Of a DNA stretch of 42,719 nucleotides, positions 1 through 8,720 are shown one piece after another. The stretch is from an uncultured Verrucomicrobiota bacterium (GTDB taxonomy: Bacteria; Verrucomicrobiota; Verrucomicrobiia; Verrucomicrobiales; Akkermansiaceae), in contig CALMKO010000292.1 in NCBI GenBank assembly GCA_937867415.1, forward strand, positions 1-42,719, written 5' to 3'. The notes beneath the pieces are model-generated. The model was not told where the DNA came from. It searched no databases and saw nothing but the letters and a program-made list of their open reading frames with translations. The stretch's first letter is position 1, and every line of letters begins with the position of its first letter. Position numbers and translations under genes: made by a program.

Positions 1-817
1 GTGGGGGGGCGGTCGAGTAAATGAACGAGCGGGCGCGGTTGGTGAGTAGGTCGATCCAGTCTTGCGAGGCGGCGAGGTAGCCACCGGCCAGCCCAGCGGC
101 CTTGCTGAGGGTGCCCATCTGGAAGGTGATGCGGTGTTGCAGATCCTCCTGTTCTGCCAGACCCATGCCCGAGCTGCCGAGCACGCCGAAGCCATGCGCT
201 TCATCGAGCAGCAAGAGCGCCTCGTAGGTTTCCGCCACCGTCACGATTTCGCGCAGCGGGCAGAGATCGCCATCCATGCTGAAAATCGATTCCGTCACCA
301 CCAGGATCCGTGCGGCGGGAGCCTTGGCGCGGATGGAACCCAGCAGGCGGGTGAGCTTTTCAAGGTGATTGTGAGGAAACACCCGGAGCGTCGCGCCGGA
401 GAGCCGTGCGGCATCGACCAGGCAGGCATGGGCGAGTTTATCCATCACGACAAAGTCGTCCTTGCCGACGATGGATGGGATCGCGCCCATGGCTGTGGCA
501 AAGCCGGAGGAGAAGGTGAGTGCCGCCTCCGTTTGTTTGGCCCGGGCGAGCGCATCCTCTAACAAGCGATGGGCGGGCAAGGTTCCGGACACCAGACGGG
601 ATGCCGCGGATCCTGCGCCGTAGCGGTGCACGCCCTCGACCAGTGCGGCCTCGATCTGTGGGTGCCGGGCGAGCCCGAGGTAGTCGTTTGAAGCGAAGTT
701 CCAAAGGCACTTGCCATCTCGGCGCACCTGGGTGCCGGTGGGCGAGTCGAGCGGGCGCTGCCGGCGCAGCAGTCCCTCGGCAGCAAGGTCGCGGAGGGTG
801 TCTGCGGGGCGGATCAT
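1..817 (-). CDS. bioF: 8-amino-7-oxononanoate synthase (partial, C-terminus outside window)
   Basis: This is a PLP-dependent acyl-CoA:amino acid condensing enzyme that joins pimeloyl thioester and alanine early in biotin synthesis in the cytoplasm. The readable part is about 272 residues of an expected 380-390; the gene runs off the left edge. Visible family signatures are the N-terminal NFASNDYLGLARHP, the YGAGSAASRLVSGT glycine-rich stretch, LLLDEAHGFGVLG (PLP-ring aspartate and histidine) and MGTLSKAAGLAGGY, whose lysine is the Schiff-base residue. The start is the ATG at 817, 23 bases after the stop of the upstream carboxypeptidase gene, so the two may be cotranscribed. A related alpha-oxoamine synthase such as glycine C-acetyltransferase (Kbl) cannot be fully excluded without the C-terminus, but the pattern fits BioF better. 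Confidence 0.85.
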   Translation of the reverse strand, partial: MIRPADTLRDLAAEGLLRRQRPLDSPTGTQVRRDGKCLWNFASNDYLGLARHPQIEAALVEGVHRYGAGSAASRLVSGTLPAHRLLEDALARAKQTEAALTFSSGFATAMGAIPSIVGKDDFVVMDKLAHACLVDAARLSGATLRVFPHNHLEKLTRLLGSIRAKAPAARILVVTESIFSMDGDLCPLREIVTVAETYEALLLLDEAHGFGVLGSSGMGLAEQEDLQHRITFQMGTLSKAAGLAGGYLAASQDWIDLLTNRARSFIYSTAPP

Positions 818-840
818 GCAAGTGGCGGCTGCCGGAGCTC

Positions 841-1752
841 TCAACTTTCCGCAACCGGACGCTCAAGCGCCCAGGTGAGCAGGTCGCTGGAGTCTTTCCA
901 AACGCGCGGGGTGGTGGACTTGAGAACCACCACGATCACCGAGCGACCATTGAGCGAGCCGCTGGCGACCAGGCAACGCCCGGAGGCATCGGTGGTGCCG
1001 GTCTTGAATCCGTCGCAGTAAGGGAGCAGTTTAAGCACCTTGTTGGTATTCTCGAGCCGGCGGGTGCGGCCGTCGTTGAAGCGGAAGTCAAAGGCCTTGG
1101 TGGCGGTGAACGAGCGGATCAGCGGGCTCCGGTAGGCGGCGCGCGCAGCGATGGCCATGTCGCGAGCGGTCGAGTATTGCCCCGGCTCGGTGAGGCCGTG
1201 CGGATTTCTGAAATGGGAGTTCCTCATTCCAAGCGCCGCGCATTTGTGATTCATGGTCGTGGCGAAGGATTCCACATCGCCACTGACGTCACGGGCAAGC
1301 GAGCGTGCGACATCGTTGGCGCTTTTGACCATGAGCACCTTGAGCAGCTCGCGGCGGGTGTAGACTTCGCCGGGTTTCAGGTTGAGCTTGGTGGGTTCAC
1401 AGGCGCCGTCAGTCGCGGCGATGGTCACCGGTTGATCGACATTTCCGGCATCCAGCACGCAGAGGGCGGTGACGATTTTCTGGGTGCTGGCGACGGCCCG
1501 CGGGGCATCGGCATTTTTTGCGTAAAGCACCCGCCCGCTGACGACATCGATCACAATCGCGCTTTGTGCGGCCACCGGTGGCGGTGGATTCCTGGGAATC
1601 GCGGCGACCTGGACGGGTTGTCCGGCGGGCACGGCACGGGGCGCTTGTTGGTTGCGCGTGTTGAGAGGCGGGGGGGGATTCCCTCCGCAGGATGTGATCA
1701 ATCCCAGAAAAAATGACAGGGCGGCAAGACGCACACAGAGGCGATGTGACAT
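841..1752 (-). CDS. D-alanyl-D-alanine carboxypeptidase (PBP5/6-type serine hydrolase), lipoprotein
   Basis: The 303-residue protein is a low-molecular-weight penicillin-binding protein that trims D-Ala from peptidoglycan stem peptides in the periplasm. The three active-site motifs of the S11 family are all present: STQK (SxxK) near residue 91, SAN (SxN) near residue 144 and KTGTTDASGRC (KTG) near residue 247. The N-terminus has a hydrophobic signal ending in LITSCGG, which looks like a lipobox, so the enzyme is probably lipid-anchored. A proline-rich linker follows. It lacks the C-terminal beta-sandwich domain of PBP5, ending about 50 residues after the KTG motif. The start is ATG at 1752. 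Beta-lactamase activity is unlikely given the S11-type spacing. Confidence 0.85.
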   Translation of the reverse strand: MSHRLCVRLAALSFFLGLITSCGGNPPPPLNTRNQQAPRAVPAGQPVQVAAIPRNPPPPVAAQSAIVIDVVSGRVLYAKNADAPRAVASTQKIVTALCVLDAGNVDQPVTIAATDGACEPTKLNLKPGEVYTRRELLKVLMVKSANDVARSLARDVSGDVESFATTMNHKCAALGMRNSHFRNPHGLTEPGQYSTARDMAIAARAAYRSPLIRSFTATKAFDFRFNDGRTRRLENTNKVLKLLPYCDGFKTGTTDASGRCLVASGSLNGRSVIVVVLKSTTPRVWKDSSDLLTWALERPVAES

Positions 1753-1818
1753 GGCGGAATCAACCCCATCCCAGGCTGCGCATCAAGTCGGGAATGCGCG
1801 GAGTTGGAAAAATCAGGC

Positions 1819-2199
1819 CTATTGGGCGATGGGCGGCAAGAGACTGCCATCCAACTCGCCTCCTGTCTCCGGCAGGGTGGGTTCTTGAAAATCCACTGGC
1901 CCGTTGAAAAACCAGAAGTTCCGCTTGCGCGTATTCTGATAGGCCATGGCGCGTTCCTTGCCGGTGGGAAGTTTTTTCAAATCCTTCTCCCGGACTTCCA
2001 CCACGTTCACACGGGGGGGATTGATTTTGTTCACTGCCATTTTGGAAAGTTCCGAAACTTTGGAGGTCGTGGCGGAGGTGGTGTTTTTGACCAAGGCAAC
2101 CGAACCCGCTCCGATTTTGCTTACGGAGCTGCACGAGGTGAAGCCGAGCAAAACAGCGCAGACGAAGGGGGGGATGCACCAGATGGACGTTTTCATCAT
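1819..2199 (-). CDS. Small hypothetical lipoprotein
   Basis: I do not recognise this 126-residue protein. It has a signal peptide ending in LGFTSCSS, a good lipobox, so the mature protein is likely attached to a membrane from its cysteine at about residue 23. The mature part begins with a Ser/Thr/Val-rich helix-prone segment and then a charged stretch (VREKDLKKLPTGKERAMAY), and ends in a proline-rich tail. No catalytic motif is visible. Two adjacent ATG codons at 2197-2199 and 2194-2196 could serve as the start. The gene lies 66 bases upstream of the carboxypeptidase in the same direction, so a role at the cell envelope is possible but is only inference. Confidence 0.6.
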   Translation of the reverse strand: MMKTSIWCIPPFVCAVLLGFTSCSSVSKIGAGSVALVKNTTSATTSKVSELSKMAVNKINPPRVNVVEVREKDLKKLPTGKERAMAYQNTRKRNFWFFNGPVDFQEPTLPETGGELDGSLLPPIAQ

Positions 2200-2380
2200 T
2201 CGAGAGGGAGAGAATCTATCATGGGATGCGGACCTTTGTCGATCACTCGTTTTCGGGGTTGATAATCAAGTTTTCCGTAATAGAAAAATGAGTGGTTCGG
2301 TTCGGATCCGGAGGAAACACGGGAGCGAGATGGATTCCGCTTGCGGCGGTGGGCACTTGGGATTCGACTCAAGCCGCTCA

Positions 2381-2722
2381 ATGTCGCTTTTTTCCTTTAT
2401 CAACCCAGCCAAGGACTTTGCCATCGAAGTGGCGGTCAAGCTGTGGTTTCACCACCACCATTCCAGCTTAGGGCAAATGACTCACATCCAAATCGATTCC
2501 ACCGCCAAAACCATCCACGTCGAGCTCGAATTGAAGGGGGAAGCCAGCCCGCTTGAAATCGACATCGCCCGTTATTCTCTGCATACGGAAGCGGGAGAGA
2601 CCTTCATCGAGTTGGGGGGCATCCGCACCTCGCGCGAGTGGATTGATCAGTTGATCAACCAATATCTCCCGGCGGGTCAGAAATCGTTCAAGGTTCCGGG
2701 GGCCTTGAAGATGGTCTTGTAG
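2381..2722 (+). CDS. Hypothetical 113-residue protein
   Basis: I do not recognise the family. The first ATG with convincing downstream coding is at 2381; the frame is open further upstream but that sequence overlaps the region before the divergent lipoprotein gene and does not look coding. The product starts with a short hydrophobic stretch (residues 1-23), has a run of four histidines near residue 24, then an alternating beta-strand-like region with many acidic and Ile/Leu pairs, and ends with a helix-like segment. No signal peptide or catalytic motif is clear. It converges on the ndh gene with only 17 bases between stops. Confidence 0.5.
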   Translation: MSLFSFINPAKDFAIEVAVKLWFHHHHSSLGQMTHIQIDSTAKTIHVELELKGEASPLEIDIARYSLHTEAGETFIELGGIRTSREWIDQLINQYLPAGQKSFKVPGALKMVL

Positions 2723-2739
2723 GGCGGGGGAGATTCTTC

Positions 2740-4053
2740 TCACCCGAGAGGGACTTTTCCGGCGGTGGGAATCGTAGGCGGATTGACGATGATGCGTGCT
2801 TCCGGGTTGTTGACGAGGTAGGCGTAGGCCCAGCCAAGCAGGACGGAGAGCTTGTTGCGGAATCCGACGAGGAACGTGATGTGAATCAATAACCAGGCAA
2901 GCCAGGCGATGAAGCCTTGCAGCCGGAATTTCCCGGACTTCACGACGGCGTAGTTTTTGCCGATGATGGCCATCATGCCCTTGTCGAAGTAGTCGAAACT
3001 GGTCCGGAGTTCGTGTTTCCGCTCGGCGAGACCGGCTTGTTCGAGGCGCAGCTCTTCTTTCAGGACTCTGGCGACGTGGCCGCCCATTTGAACCGCTGCA
3101 GGAGCCACGCCGGGGACGATTTGTTGGTCGCGGTCTTTCATGCTGACCAGGTCTCCGGCGACAAAGATTCCGGGATGACCCGGGATGGAAAGATCGGGGT
3201 TGGGGGTGATTTTCCCCGCCCGATCGAGAGGGACGCCCAGTGATGCGGTGAGCGGGCTGGCGGCGATCCCGGCGGCCCAAATGATGGCTGACGCTTGCAA
3301 GGTGCTGCCATCTTTGAAATCCAAGGCGCCCTCGCGGACCTGGGTGACCCGCGTCAGGTTGCGGATTTCCACTCCCAGGCTCTCCAGTCTTTGGCGGGCG
3401 TAGCTGCATTGGGACGGGTCGTAAGCGTCCAACACGTGCTCGGAGCCCTCGATGAGGATGATGCGGAGCTTGGCGGTGTCGATCCGGCGGAAGTTGGATT
3501 TCAACGAGCGATGCACCAGGTCCGCGAAAGCGCCCGCGAGTTCCACGCCGGTAGGGCCTCCGCCGACGATGGCCACGGTCATCAGGCGGCTGCGTTCGGC
3601 TTCGTCCGTGGTCAGTTCCGCGCGTTCGAGATTGGAGAGGACGGTGCGGCGGATGTTCTGGGCATCAGCCAGGGTTTTCAAGCCGAGGCTGTGTGCCGCC
3701 CATGACTCGTTTCCGAAGAAGCCGGTGCGCGCGCCGGCGGCTAACAGGAGGTAGTCGAAGCTGTGACAGGTTCCTGAAAGGCCGTGGGCGGTTTTGGCAA
3801 CGGGGTCGATGGAGGTGATCTCGTCCATCAGGACGGTGACATTCTTGGCCTTGGCGAGGATCTGCCGGATGGAGCGGGCGATGTCCGGACCTGCCAGCGA
3901 GGCGGTGGCTACCTGATAGAGGAGGGGCTGGAAAAGGTGGTGGTTCGTGCGGTCGACCAGCGTGATTTCGAACCGAAAATCGTTGGCCAATCTGCGGGCG
4001 CATTCAAGGCCTGCGAAGCCTCCGCCGATGATGAGGAGTTTGCGTGGGATCAT
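2740..4053 (-). CDS. ndh: Type II NADH dehydrogenase (NDH-2)
   Basis: This 437-residue flavoprotein oxidises NADH and passes electrons to quinone at the inner face of the cytoplasmic membrane without pumping protons. The N-terminal FAD-binding Rossmann motif LLIIGGGFAGLECARRLA and the second, NADH-binding motif VAIVGGGPTGVELAGAFADL are both clear, and the FAD-contacting IFVAGDLVS motif follows near residue 305. The C-terminal 80 residues include hydrophobic segments (GFIAWLAWLLIHITFLVGF) of the kind that attach NDH-2 to the membrane. Length is normal for the family. Its ATG start at 4053 lies 9 bases after the stop of the polyprenyl synthase gene, suggesting one transcript; linkage of quinone-chain synthesis and a quinone reductase makes biological sense. 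Confidence 0.92.
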   Translation of the reverse strand: MIPRKLLIIGGGFAGLECARRLANDFRFEITLVDRTNHHLFQPLLYQVATASLAGPDIARSIRQILAKAKNVTVLMDEITSIDPVAKTAHGLSGTCHSFDYLLLAAGARTGFFGNESWAAHSLGLKTLADAQNIRRTVLSNLERAELTTDEAERSRLMTVAIVGGGPTGVELAGAFADLVHRSLKSNFRRIDTAKLRIILIEGSEHVLDAYDPSQCSYARQRLESLGVEIRNLTRVTQVREGALDFKDGSTLQASAIIWAAGIAASPLTASLGVPLDRAGKITPNPDLSIPGHPGIFVAGDLVSMKDRDQQIVPGVAPAAVQMGGHVARVLKEELRLEQAGLAERKHELRTSFDYFDKGMMAIIGKNYAVVKSGKFRLQGFIAWLAWLLIHITFLVGFRNKLSVLLGWAYAYLVNNPEARIIVNPPTIPTAGKVPLG

Positions 4054-4062
4054 GCATCTGTT

Positions 4063-5070
4063 CTATTTGCGACACTTTTCCAGCAGTCCGGCGAGGAACC
4101 AGGTGATCTGGGCAAGGGCATCCGAGTGGACGGATGAGCCGAGTGGAGTGAGATCCTCGCGACACTCGGCCAGAAGCGCGAGCGCGGTGTCGATCGCCTT
4201 TTCGATGGCGCCTTCATACTCGGCAATCCCTAACAAAATGGGCAGGTCGAGCGGTTCCTGATCAAGGATGCGCTTGTTGATCTTCATGCGCTGGGCTTCG
4301 GATGCGGTTTCTAACAAATTCAGGATCGGCAGGGTCAGCTTGCCCTTGATCAGGTCCGTGCGGAGGGTTTTCCCGACGACTTCCTCGGATCCGACGAGGT
4401 CCAGGCAGTCATCGTAGATCTGATAGGCGGTTCCCAGCTTCATGCCATAATCGTAGAGGCGGGCCTCGGTGGCGGCGTCGAGGCCGGAGAGATTTGCGGA
4501 AAGGCCGGTGGCAGCCGCGAAGAGGGCGCCGGTCTTCATTTCGATCACGCGGAAATACTCCGCCTTGGAAAACGTGAGGTCGAAGCGGCGCTGGGTTTGA
4601 ATGATTTCCCCCTGGCACACCTCGCGGGCCGCATTTCCAACCTTGCGGCAGATGTCGATGCTGTTGAAGTCCGTGGCGAGGGTCAGGGCGTGGGAGAAGA
4701 GCACGTCACCGAGCAGAACGGAAAGCGCGTTTCCCCACTTGGCATTGGCGGTGGGGACCATCCGGCGGGTATTGGCTCCGTCCATGATGTCGTCGTGGAC
4801 GAGGGTGGCCATATGAATGAGCTCGAGGATCACGCCGATCTTGAGGTGGTTCTCGTTGACCCCACCGGCCGCGCCACCGACGAGGATGGCGAGGGCTGGG
4901 CGGATGCGTTTGCCGGATGTGTTGCAGATGTAGGCGACGTAGGGCTCGACAGCCGGGTCGAAGGCGCGCACCTGCTCGCGGATGGCTACCTCCACGCGCT
5001 CCAGTTCAGGACGGACGAGTTCAAACGGAAAGGGGGCGCTGGTGAGCGGCGGGGTGGTGGTGGCTGCCAT
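4063..5070 (-). CDS. ispB: Polyprenyl diphosphate synthase (octaprenyl/heptaprenyl type)
   Basis: This all-trans prenyltransferase condenses isopentenyl diphosphate onto allylic diphosphates to make the side chain of a respiratory quinone. The first aspartate-rich motif is HDDIMDGANTRR near residue 93 and the second is YDDCLDLVG near residue 220, with the GKRIRP substrate-binding motif near residue 54; all catalytic aspartates are intact. An open frame extends further upstream, but I chose the ATG at 5070 because GGAAAG lies about 9 bases before it and the resulting 335 residues match the family. It precedes ndh by 9 bases. Exact chain length cannot be read from the sequence. Confidence 0.88.
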   Translation of the reverse strand: MAATTTPPLTSAPFPFELVRPELERVEVAIREQVRAFDPAVEPYVAYICNTSGKRIRPALAILVGGAAGGVNENHLKIGVILELIHMATLVHDDIMDGANTRRMVPTANAKWGNALSVLLGDVLFSHALTLATDFNSIDICRKVGNAAREVCQGEIIQTQRRFDLTFSKAEYFRVIEMKTGALFAAATGLSANLSGLDAATEARLYDYGMKLGTAYQIYDDCLDLVGSEEVVGKTLRTDLIKGKLTLPILNLLETASEAQRMKINKRILDQEPLDLPILLGIAEYEGAIEKAIDTALALLAECREDLTPLGSSVHSDALAQITWFLAGLLEKCRK

Positions 5071-5163
5071 GGTGCTAGACTTTCCACATGCTGCGCGGTC
5101 CCGCAACCCGGATGTGATGCGAAATGCAAACAATTTGTGCGAAACGAGCGGTCGCGGCTGGCC

Positions 5164-7878
5164 TCAGGCCCGCACACGGGTGAGCAGGGCCTCGGCTGAG
5201 TGGATGGTGTCGATCTCATCAAGCGACTTGTCCCGGCGGATGGCCTTGATCCGTGGAAAGCGGAGTGCAAGTCCCGAGTCGTGCCGGGGAGAGCGGCGGA
5301 TGGCATCAAAGGCGATTTCCAGCACCAGATTCGGCTCAACGTGGTGTTTCCGGCGGTCCTTTTTGAGCGTGTGGCGGGTGAAATGTTCGGTGAGGACTTC
5401 AATCTCATCATCGGTGAGCCCGGAGTAGGCCTTGCCGATCACCCGGAGCTGGCCGGTTTGATCATCGCGGACGGCAAACGTGTAGTCGGAAAGAAGGTCC
5501 GAGCGTTTGCCGTGTCCTTGTTCCGCGATGACCACGACGCAGTCGAGGGTGGGCATGACGCCCTTGAGTTTGATCCAGGATTTGCCCCGTTTTCCCGGGG
5601 TGTAGAAGCTTTGGGCGTCTTTGAGAATGAGTCCTTCATGGCCTGCTTGCAGCGCTTGTTTGAAGGCGGTGGAGATGGCCGTGGAGCCATCCGCCAGATG
5701 GATGGCGATGGGCTCGAAGGGGGGTGTCAGAGCGAGGGATTCGAGGCGGCTGCGGCGCTCGACAAGGGTATGGGAAAGCAGGTTCTCCCCGGTGTGCCAG
5801 AGGAGGTCGAAGGCGATGAAGCGCAACGGGATCGAGCTTTCGTGGCTCTCGTCCGTGAGAAAGAGGTCGCTGGCGGTGATGAGGCGGCGACCGAGGCGTT
5901 TCTGGAGATCTGAAAAGCCAAGCTTGCGGCCCTCGGCAAAGGCGATGAGCTCTCCGTCGAGGATGAAGTCGCCCTTGAGCTTTCCCGCTGCGGTGATCAG
6001 CTCGGGAAACTCCTCGTCGAGCGGGCGTAGGTCGCGTGAGAAGAGCGACACTTGGTCTCCGAGTTTATGGAGCTGGGCGCGGATCCCGTCATACTTGGGT
6101 TCTAACCAAAATGGCGGCAGGAATGGAAGTTTTTCAAAAAGCGGGCGATCATCCGCCTCGTCGCGTTCGAGAGGGGAGGCGAGCATGGATTTGACGGGTA
6201 CCAGCGGCCGGAGCGCGGCTGCGGAAAGATTTCCATGGCGTGCGAGCCGGGCGGTCTCACCGATGTCACCGGTGAGCATGTGGGCGTGGCGGACATCGGC
6301 GATGGGGGCTTGGAAGGCGGTGGCGATGGCATTTTCCAACAGTCCGCCCATGAGTCCGATTCTCAAGTCACCGGTCAGCAATTTGACGACCGTCTCGCCT
6401 TCCACTGGGTGGAGGGTGGCCAGTCGCCCAGCAAGGAGCTGGATGCGCTCAATCGAGCCGGAGGCGGTCATGATGCATTTGAAAAAAGTGGCCAATGCGG
6501 GTAGATCCAGAGCCTCCGGCTTGAGCTGGCTTTCCTGAAGGACCAGCCGGGCGGTGCGGGCGCTGTCTTGTTGCGCGAGTGAAATTTCCCGGTAGCGTTC
6601 CTCGCGCACACCCGGCAGCGAGAGGAGGGCGCGTTTGATGGTGGCTGGGCCGACGTGGAGTGTCCTCCGGCCGGACTTGCGGGGGAGGGCCTCCCCGGTG
6701 AGCCAGACTGCGGCGAGTGAGAGGTCGTCATCACTTGTGAGGCTCCTGAGATAAGCTGCGACAAATTCGGCTTTGGCGACGGTGCTGCTGGTTTCTCCGA
6801 CAAGCCGGCAGAGATCGCCGAAGTCAGCCATCGGGCAGATCGCGCGGGCGTGCCGAGAGCTGGCGGCAGAGCCGGTTTTATGGGATGCCTGGGCGATGGG
6901 AAATTCCATTTGATCCCCGCCCATCGCGCACCAGGCGTCGATGCCCTTGGAGCGCAGTTCGGCGGCGAATTCCTTGGCAAAACCGTGGACGGTAAGCACG
7001 GTTTTCGGGCGCACGCGGGTGATACATTCCATCAGGCCGGAGTGGTCCGGGTGATCGGAGAGGGGGATGACCTGATCAACCCGGTAGCGATACTTCGCCC
7101 CGGGCTGCAGCGCCCATCCCGTGAGCATGGCGGTTCTTTTTGACTTGAGGCCGCGCATGATTTTCGAGCGTAACGCATTCGGTGGAGCGATCACGACATG
7201 TCCGGGGATGGCGGACCCCGTGAATTGGATGGGTTCGGGTAGAGCTTCACAACCGGCATTGCGGCAGGCCCGTGTCATGGTGGCGACGGCGGGGTGGAGT
7301 AAGGCGGGAATGCCGTGCTCGGTGAGTAAGGCCAGTGCTTCCTGCGCTTTTCCGAGTGAATATCCAAGAAGCACAGGGGTCTCGCCATCGGAAAAGGTAT
7401 CGTTTACGAAGCGCAGGATACTTGCCTCGATCTCCATCACCGCTGGAAATTCGTAACAGGGGAGGCCGAAGGTGGTTTCCAGAATCAAGGTGTCCGCCGT
7501 GAGGAAATTGACGGGTTCCGCAGTCCGGCTGCGGCGGGTCTTGAAGTCACCGGTGTAGAGTAAGCTGGCGTTGTCCTTGATCCGGGTCACATGGAGCATG
7601 GCGGAGCCGGTGATGTGGCCTGCGGGTAACAATCGAAGCCGGAAGCCCTCGCGGATCAGGGGGACTTGAAACGCAAGACCGTCGATCCGTTTTTCCGCCA
7701 AATGGAAACGCTCATGGAGCAGCCTCGCCGTCGCTTCCGAACACAGGGCGCTCTGGTGGCGGGCAAAGTGGTCCGCGTGGGCGTGCGAGACAAATGCCCA
7801 CGGTTTCGCGTCCCATGGGTCCAGCCACAGGTCAAGTTCCGGCAAATGCAAGCCACGTTGAAAACGAACTTCGATCAA
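5164..7878 (-). CDS. Fusion of ligase-associated MBL-fold exonuclease and ATP-dependent DNA ligase
   Basis: One uninterrupted 904-residue frame holds two enzymes that are usually separate neighbours in the bacterial ligase-associated DNA damage response set. Residues 1-330 are a metallo-beta-lactamase/beta-CASP nuclease with the zinc motif SHAHADHF near residue 31 and the YTGDF motif near 115. Residues 350-904 are an ATP-dependent ligase: an all-helical N-terminal domain, the adenylation domain with active-site lysine in EPKYDGIRAQ near residue 596, HEGLILKD near 730, SWIKLKG near 751 and a C-terminal OB fold. The start is a TTG at 7878: an in-frame TAG lies four codons before it and no ATG or GTG precedes the HAHADH motif. 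The expected product probably trims and seals DNA ends. The helicase and PdeM partners of the set are not in this window. Confidence 0.88.
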   Translation of the reverse strand: MIEVRFQRGLHLPELDLWLDPWDAKPWAFVSHAHADHFARHQSALCSEATARLLHERFHLAEKRIDGLAFQVPLIREGFRLRLLPAGHITGSAMLHVTRIKDNASLLYTGDFKTRRSRTAEPVNFLTADTLILETTFGLPCYEFPAVMEIEASILRFVNDTFSDGETPVLLGYSLGKAQEALALLTEHGIPALLHPAVATMTRACRNAGCEALPEPIQFTGSAIPGHVVIAPPNALRSKIMRGLKSKRTAMLTGWALQPGAKYRYRVDQVIPLSDHPDHSGLMECITRVRPKTVLTVHGFAKEFAAELRSKGIDAWCAMGGDQMEFPIAQASHKTGSAASSRHARAICPMADFGDLCRLVGETSSTVAKAEFVAAYLRSLTSDDDLSLAAVWLTGEALPRKSGRRTLHVGPATIKRALLSLPGVREERYREISLAQQDSARTARLVLQESQLKPEALDLPALATFFKCIMTASGSIERIQLLAGRLATLHPVEGETVVKLLTGDLRIGLMGGLLENAIATAFQAPIADVRHAHMLTGDIGETARLARHGNLSAAALRPLVPVKSMLASPLERDEADDRPLFEKLPFLPPFWLEPKYDGIRAQLHKLGDQVSLFSRDLRPLDEEFPELITAAGKLKGDFILDGELIAFAEGRKLGFSDLQKRLGRRLITASDLFLTDESHESSIPLRFIAFDLLWHTGENLLSHTLVERRSRLESLALTPPFEPIAIHLADGSTAISTAFKQALQAGHEGLILKDAQSFYTPGKRGKSWIKLKGVMPTLDCVVVIAEQGHGKRSDLLSDYTFAVRDDQTGQLRVIGKAYSGLTDDEIEVLTEHFTRHTLKKDRRKHHVEPNLVLEIAFDAIRRSPRHDSGLALRFPRIKAIRRDKSLDEIDTIHSAEALLTRVRA

Positions 7879-8004
7879 TGCGCCGCAAGGCTATTCCTTT
7901 CGGTGGACAATCGCCAAGGGAAACCGAAAAACGGCACCCTTTTTTTAAAAAACCAAATCGGATGTTGTTTATTATTAAAAATAATGAATAATCTCGCTGC
8001 GCGT

Positions 8005-8676
8005 ATGAAATTCCGTTTCTTCCAGATCGCATCGATTGCGGCGACGTCCTTGTTGCCGGGGCTCGTGAGTTGCGACAAGGCGACCTCGATGGTGGCGAAA
8101 TGGAGTGATGTCACTTCGCAAGCGGGATCCATCAAGAAGCCTGCGGATGAAAGTGCGTCTGAACAAGCCAGGGCAAAGCCAGCGTAACTCCGGGATCAGG
8201 TCTCGAATATCAGCCCGGCGACTTATGCCGGGTTCGTCAGTAAAAGCGATGCCTTGGTCGTCGTGGACTTTTATGCAGACTGGTGTGGGCCTTGCAAAGC
8301 GCTTGCACCCGTCTTGAGTCGGGCTGCCGAGGCTCATCCCGGAGTGGTGTTTGTGGGGAAAATGAATCTGGATCAGGCTGGAAGCTTCCCCAGCTCGCTC
8401 GGGGTTCAAGGCATTCCGGATGTGCGGATTTTCAAGGCAGGCAAAGAGGTGGATCGCTTCGTGGGCTTTCCCGGTGAGGGGGAGGTGATGGAAAGGATCG
8501 CCCGCCATGCAAAAGGAATCCAGCCTGCGGCAGTCGCCACAATCGCTCCGGCCCCGACCACCCGGGCCGACCCTGCGGTGAAGCCGTTTTCAAAAGGTTG
8601 GCTACCTCCGGGGATGTCACGGATGGGTAGCGCGAAGACGGTGTCCAGACCCGAGGCGCGCGAATCTGCAAGGTGA
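8005..8676 (+). pseudogene. Thioredoxin-like lipoprotein interrupted by an in-frame TAA
   Basis: A lipoprotein signal (MKFRFFQIASIAAT... ending in LVSC) starts at ATG 8005 (an alternative ATG is at 7984) and runs in frame to a TAA at 8185-8187. Directly after the stop, the same frame continues as LRDQVSNISPATYAGF, followed by VVVDFYADWCGPCK, a complete thioredoxin active site near 8266-8301, a cis-proline region (GVQGIPDVRIFKAGKEVD) and a proline-rich tail to the TGA at 8676. The residues between the stop and the active site match the first strand and helix of a thioredoxin, so the frame was coding on both sides. The downstream half has no good ATG or GTG start; only a TTG at 8254 is available and it would delete the first strand. 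A single substitution such as GAA or CAA to TAA explains this best; a sequencing error or real readthrough are alternatives. Confidence 0.7.
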
Positions 8677-8720
8677 GCCTTTACGCAGCCTTTTTTGATG
8701 CTAGCCTCGGCGGTCCAAGC

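Noticed and set aside
520-1716. Long plus-strand open frame opposite the carboxypeptidase gene
   Set aside because: It is antisense to a gene with all three penicillin-binding motifs and its translation is low-complexity Gly/Arg-rich without motifs.
2726-2745. Hairpin between the converging 113-residue gene and ndh as a terminator
   Set aside because: The 8-bp stem has one mismatch and no T-run follows on either strand, and it overlaps the ndh stop, so support is too weak.
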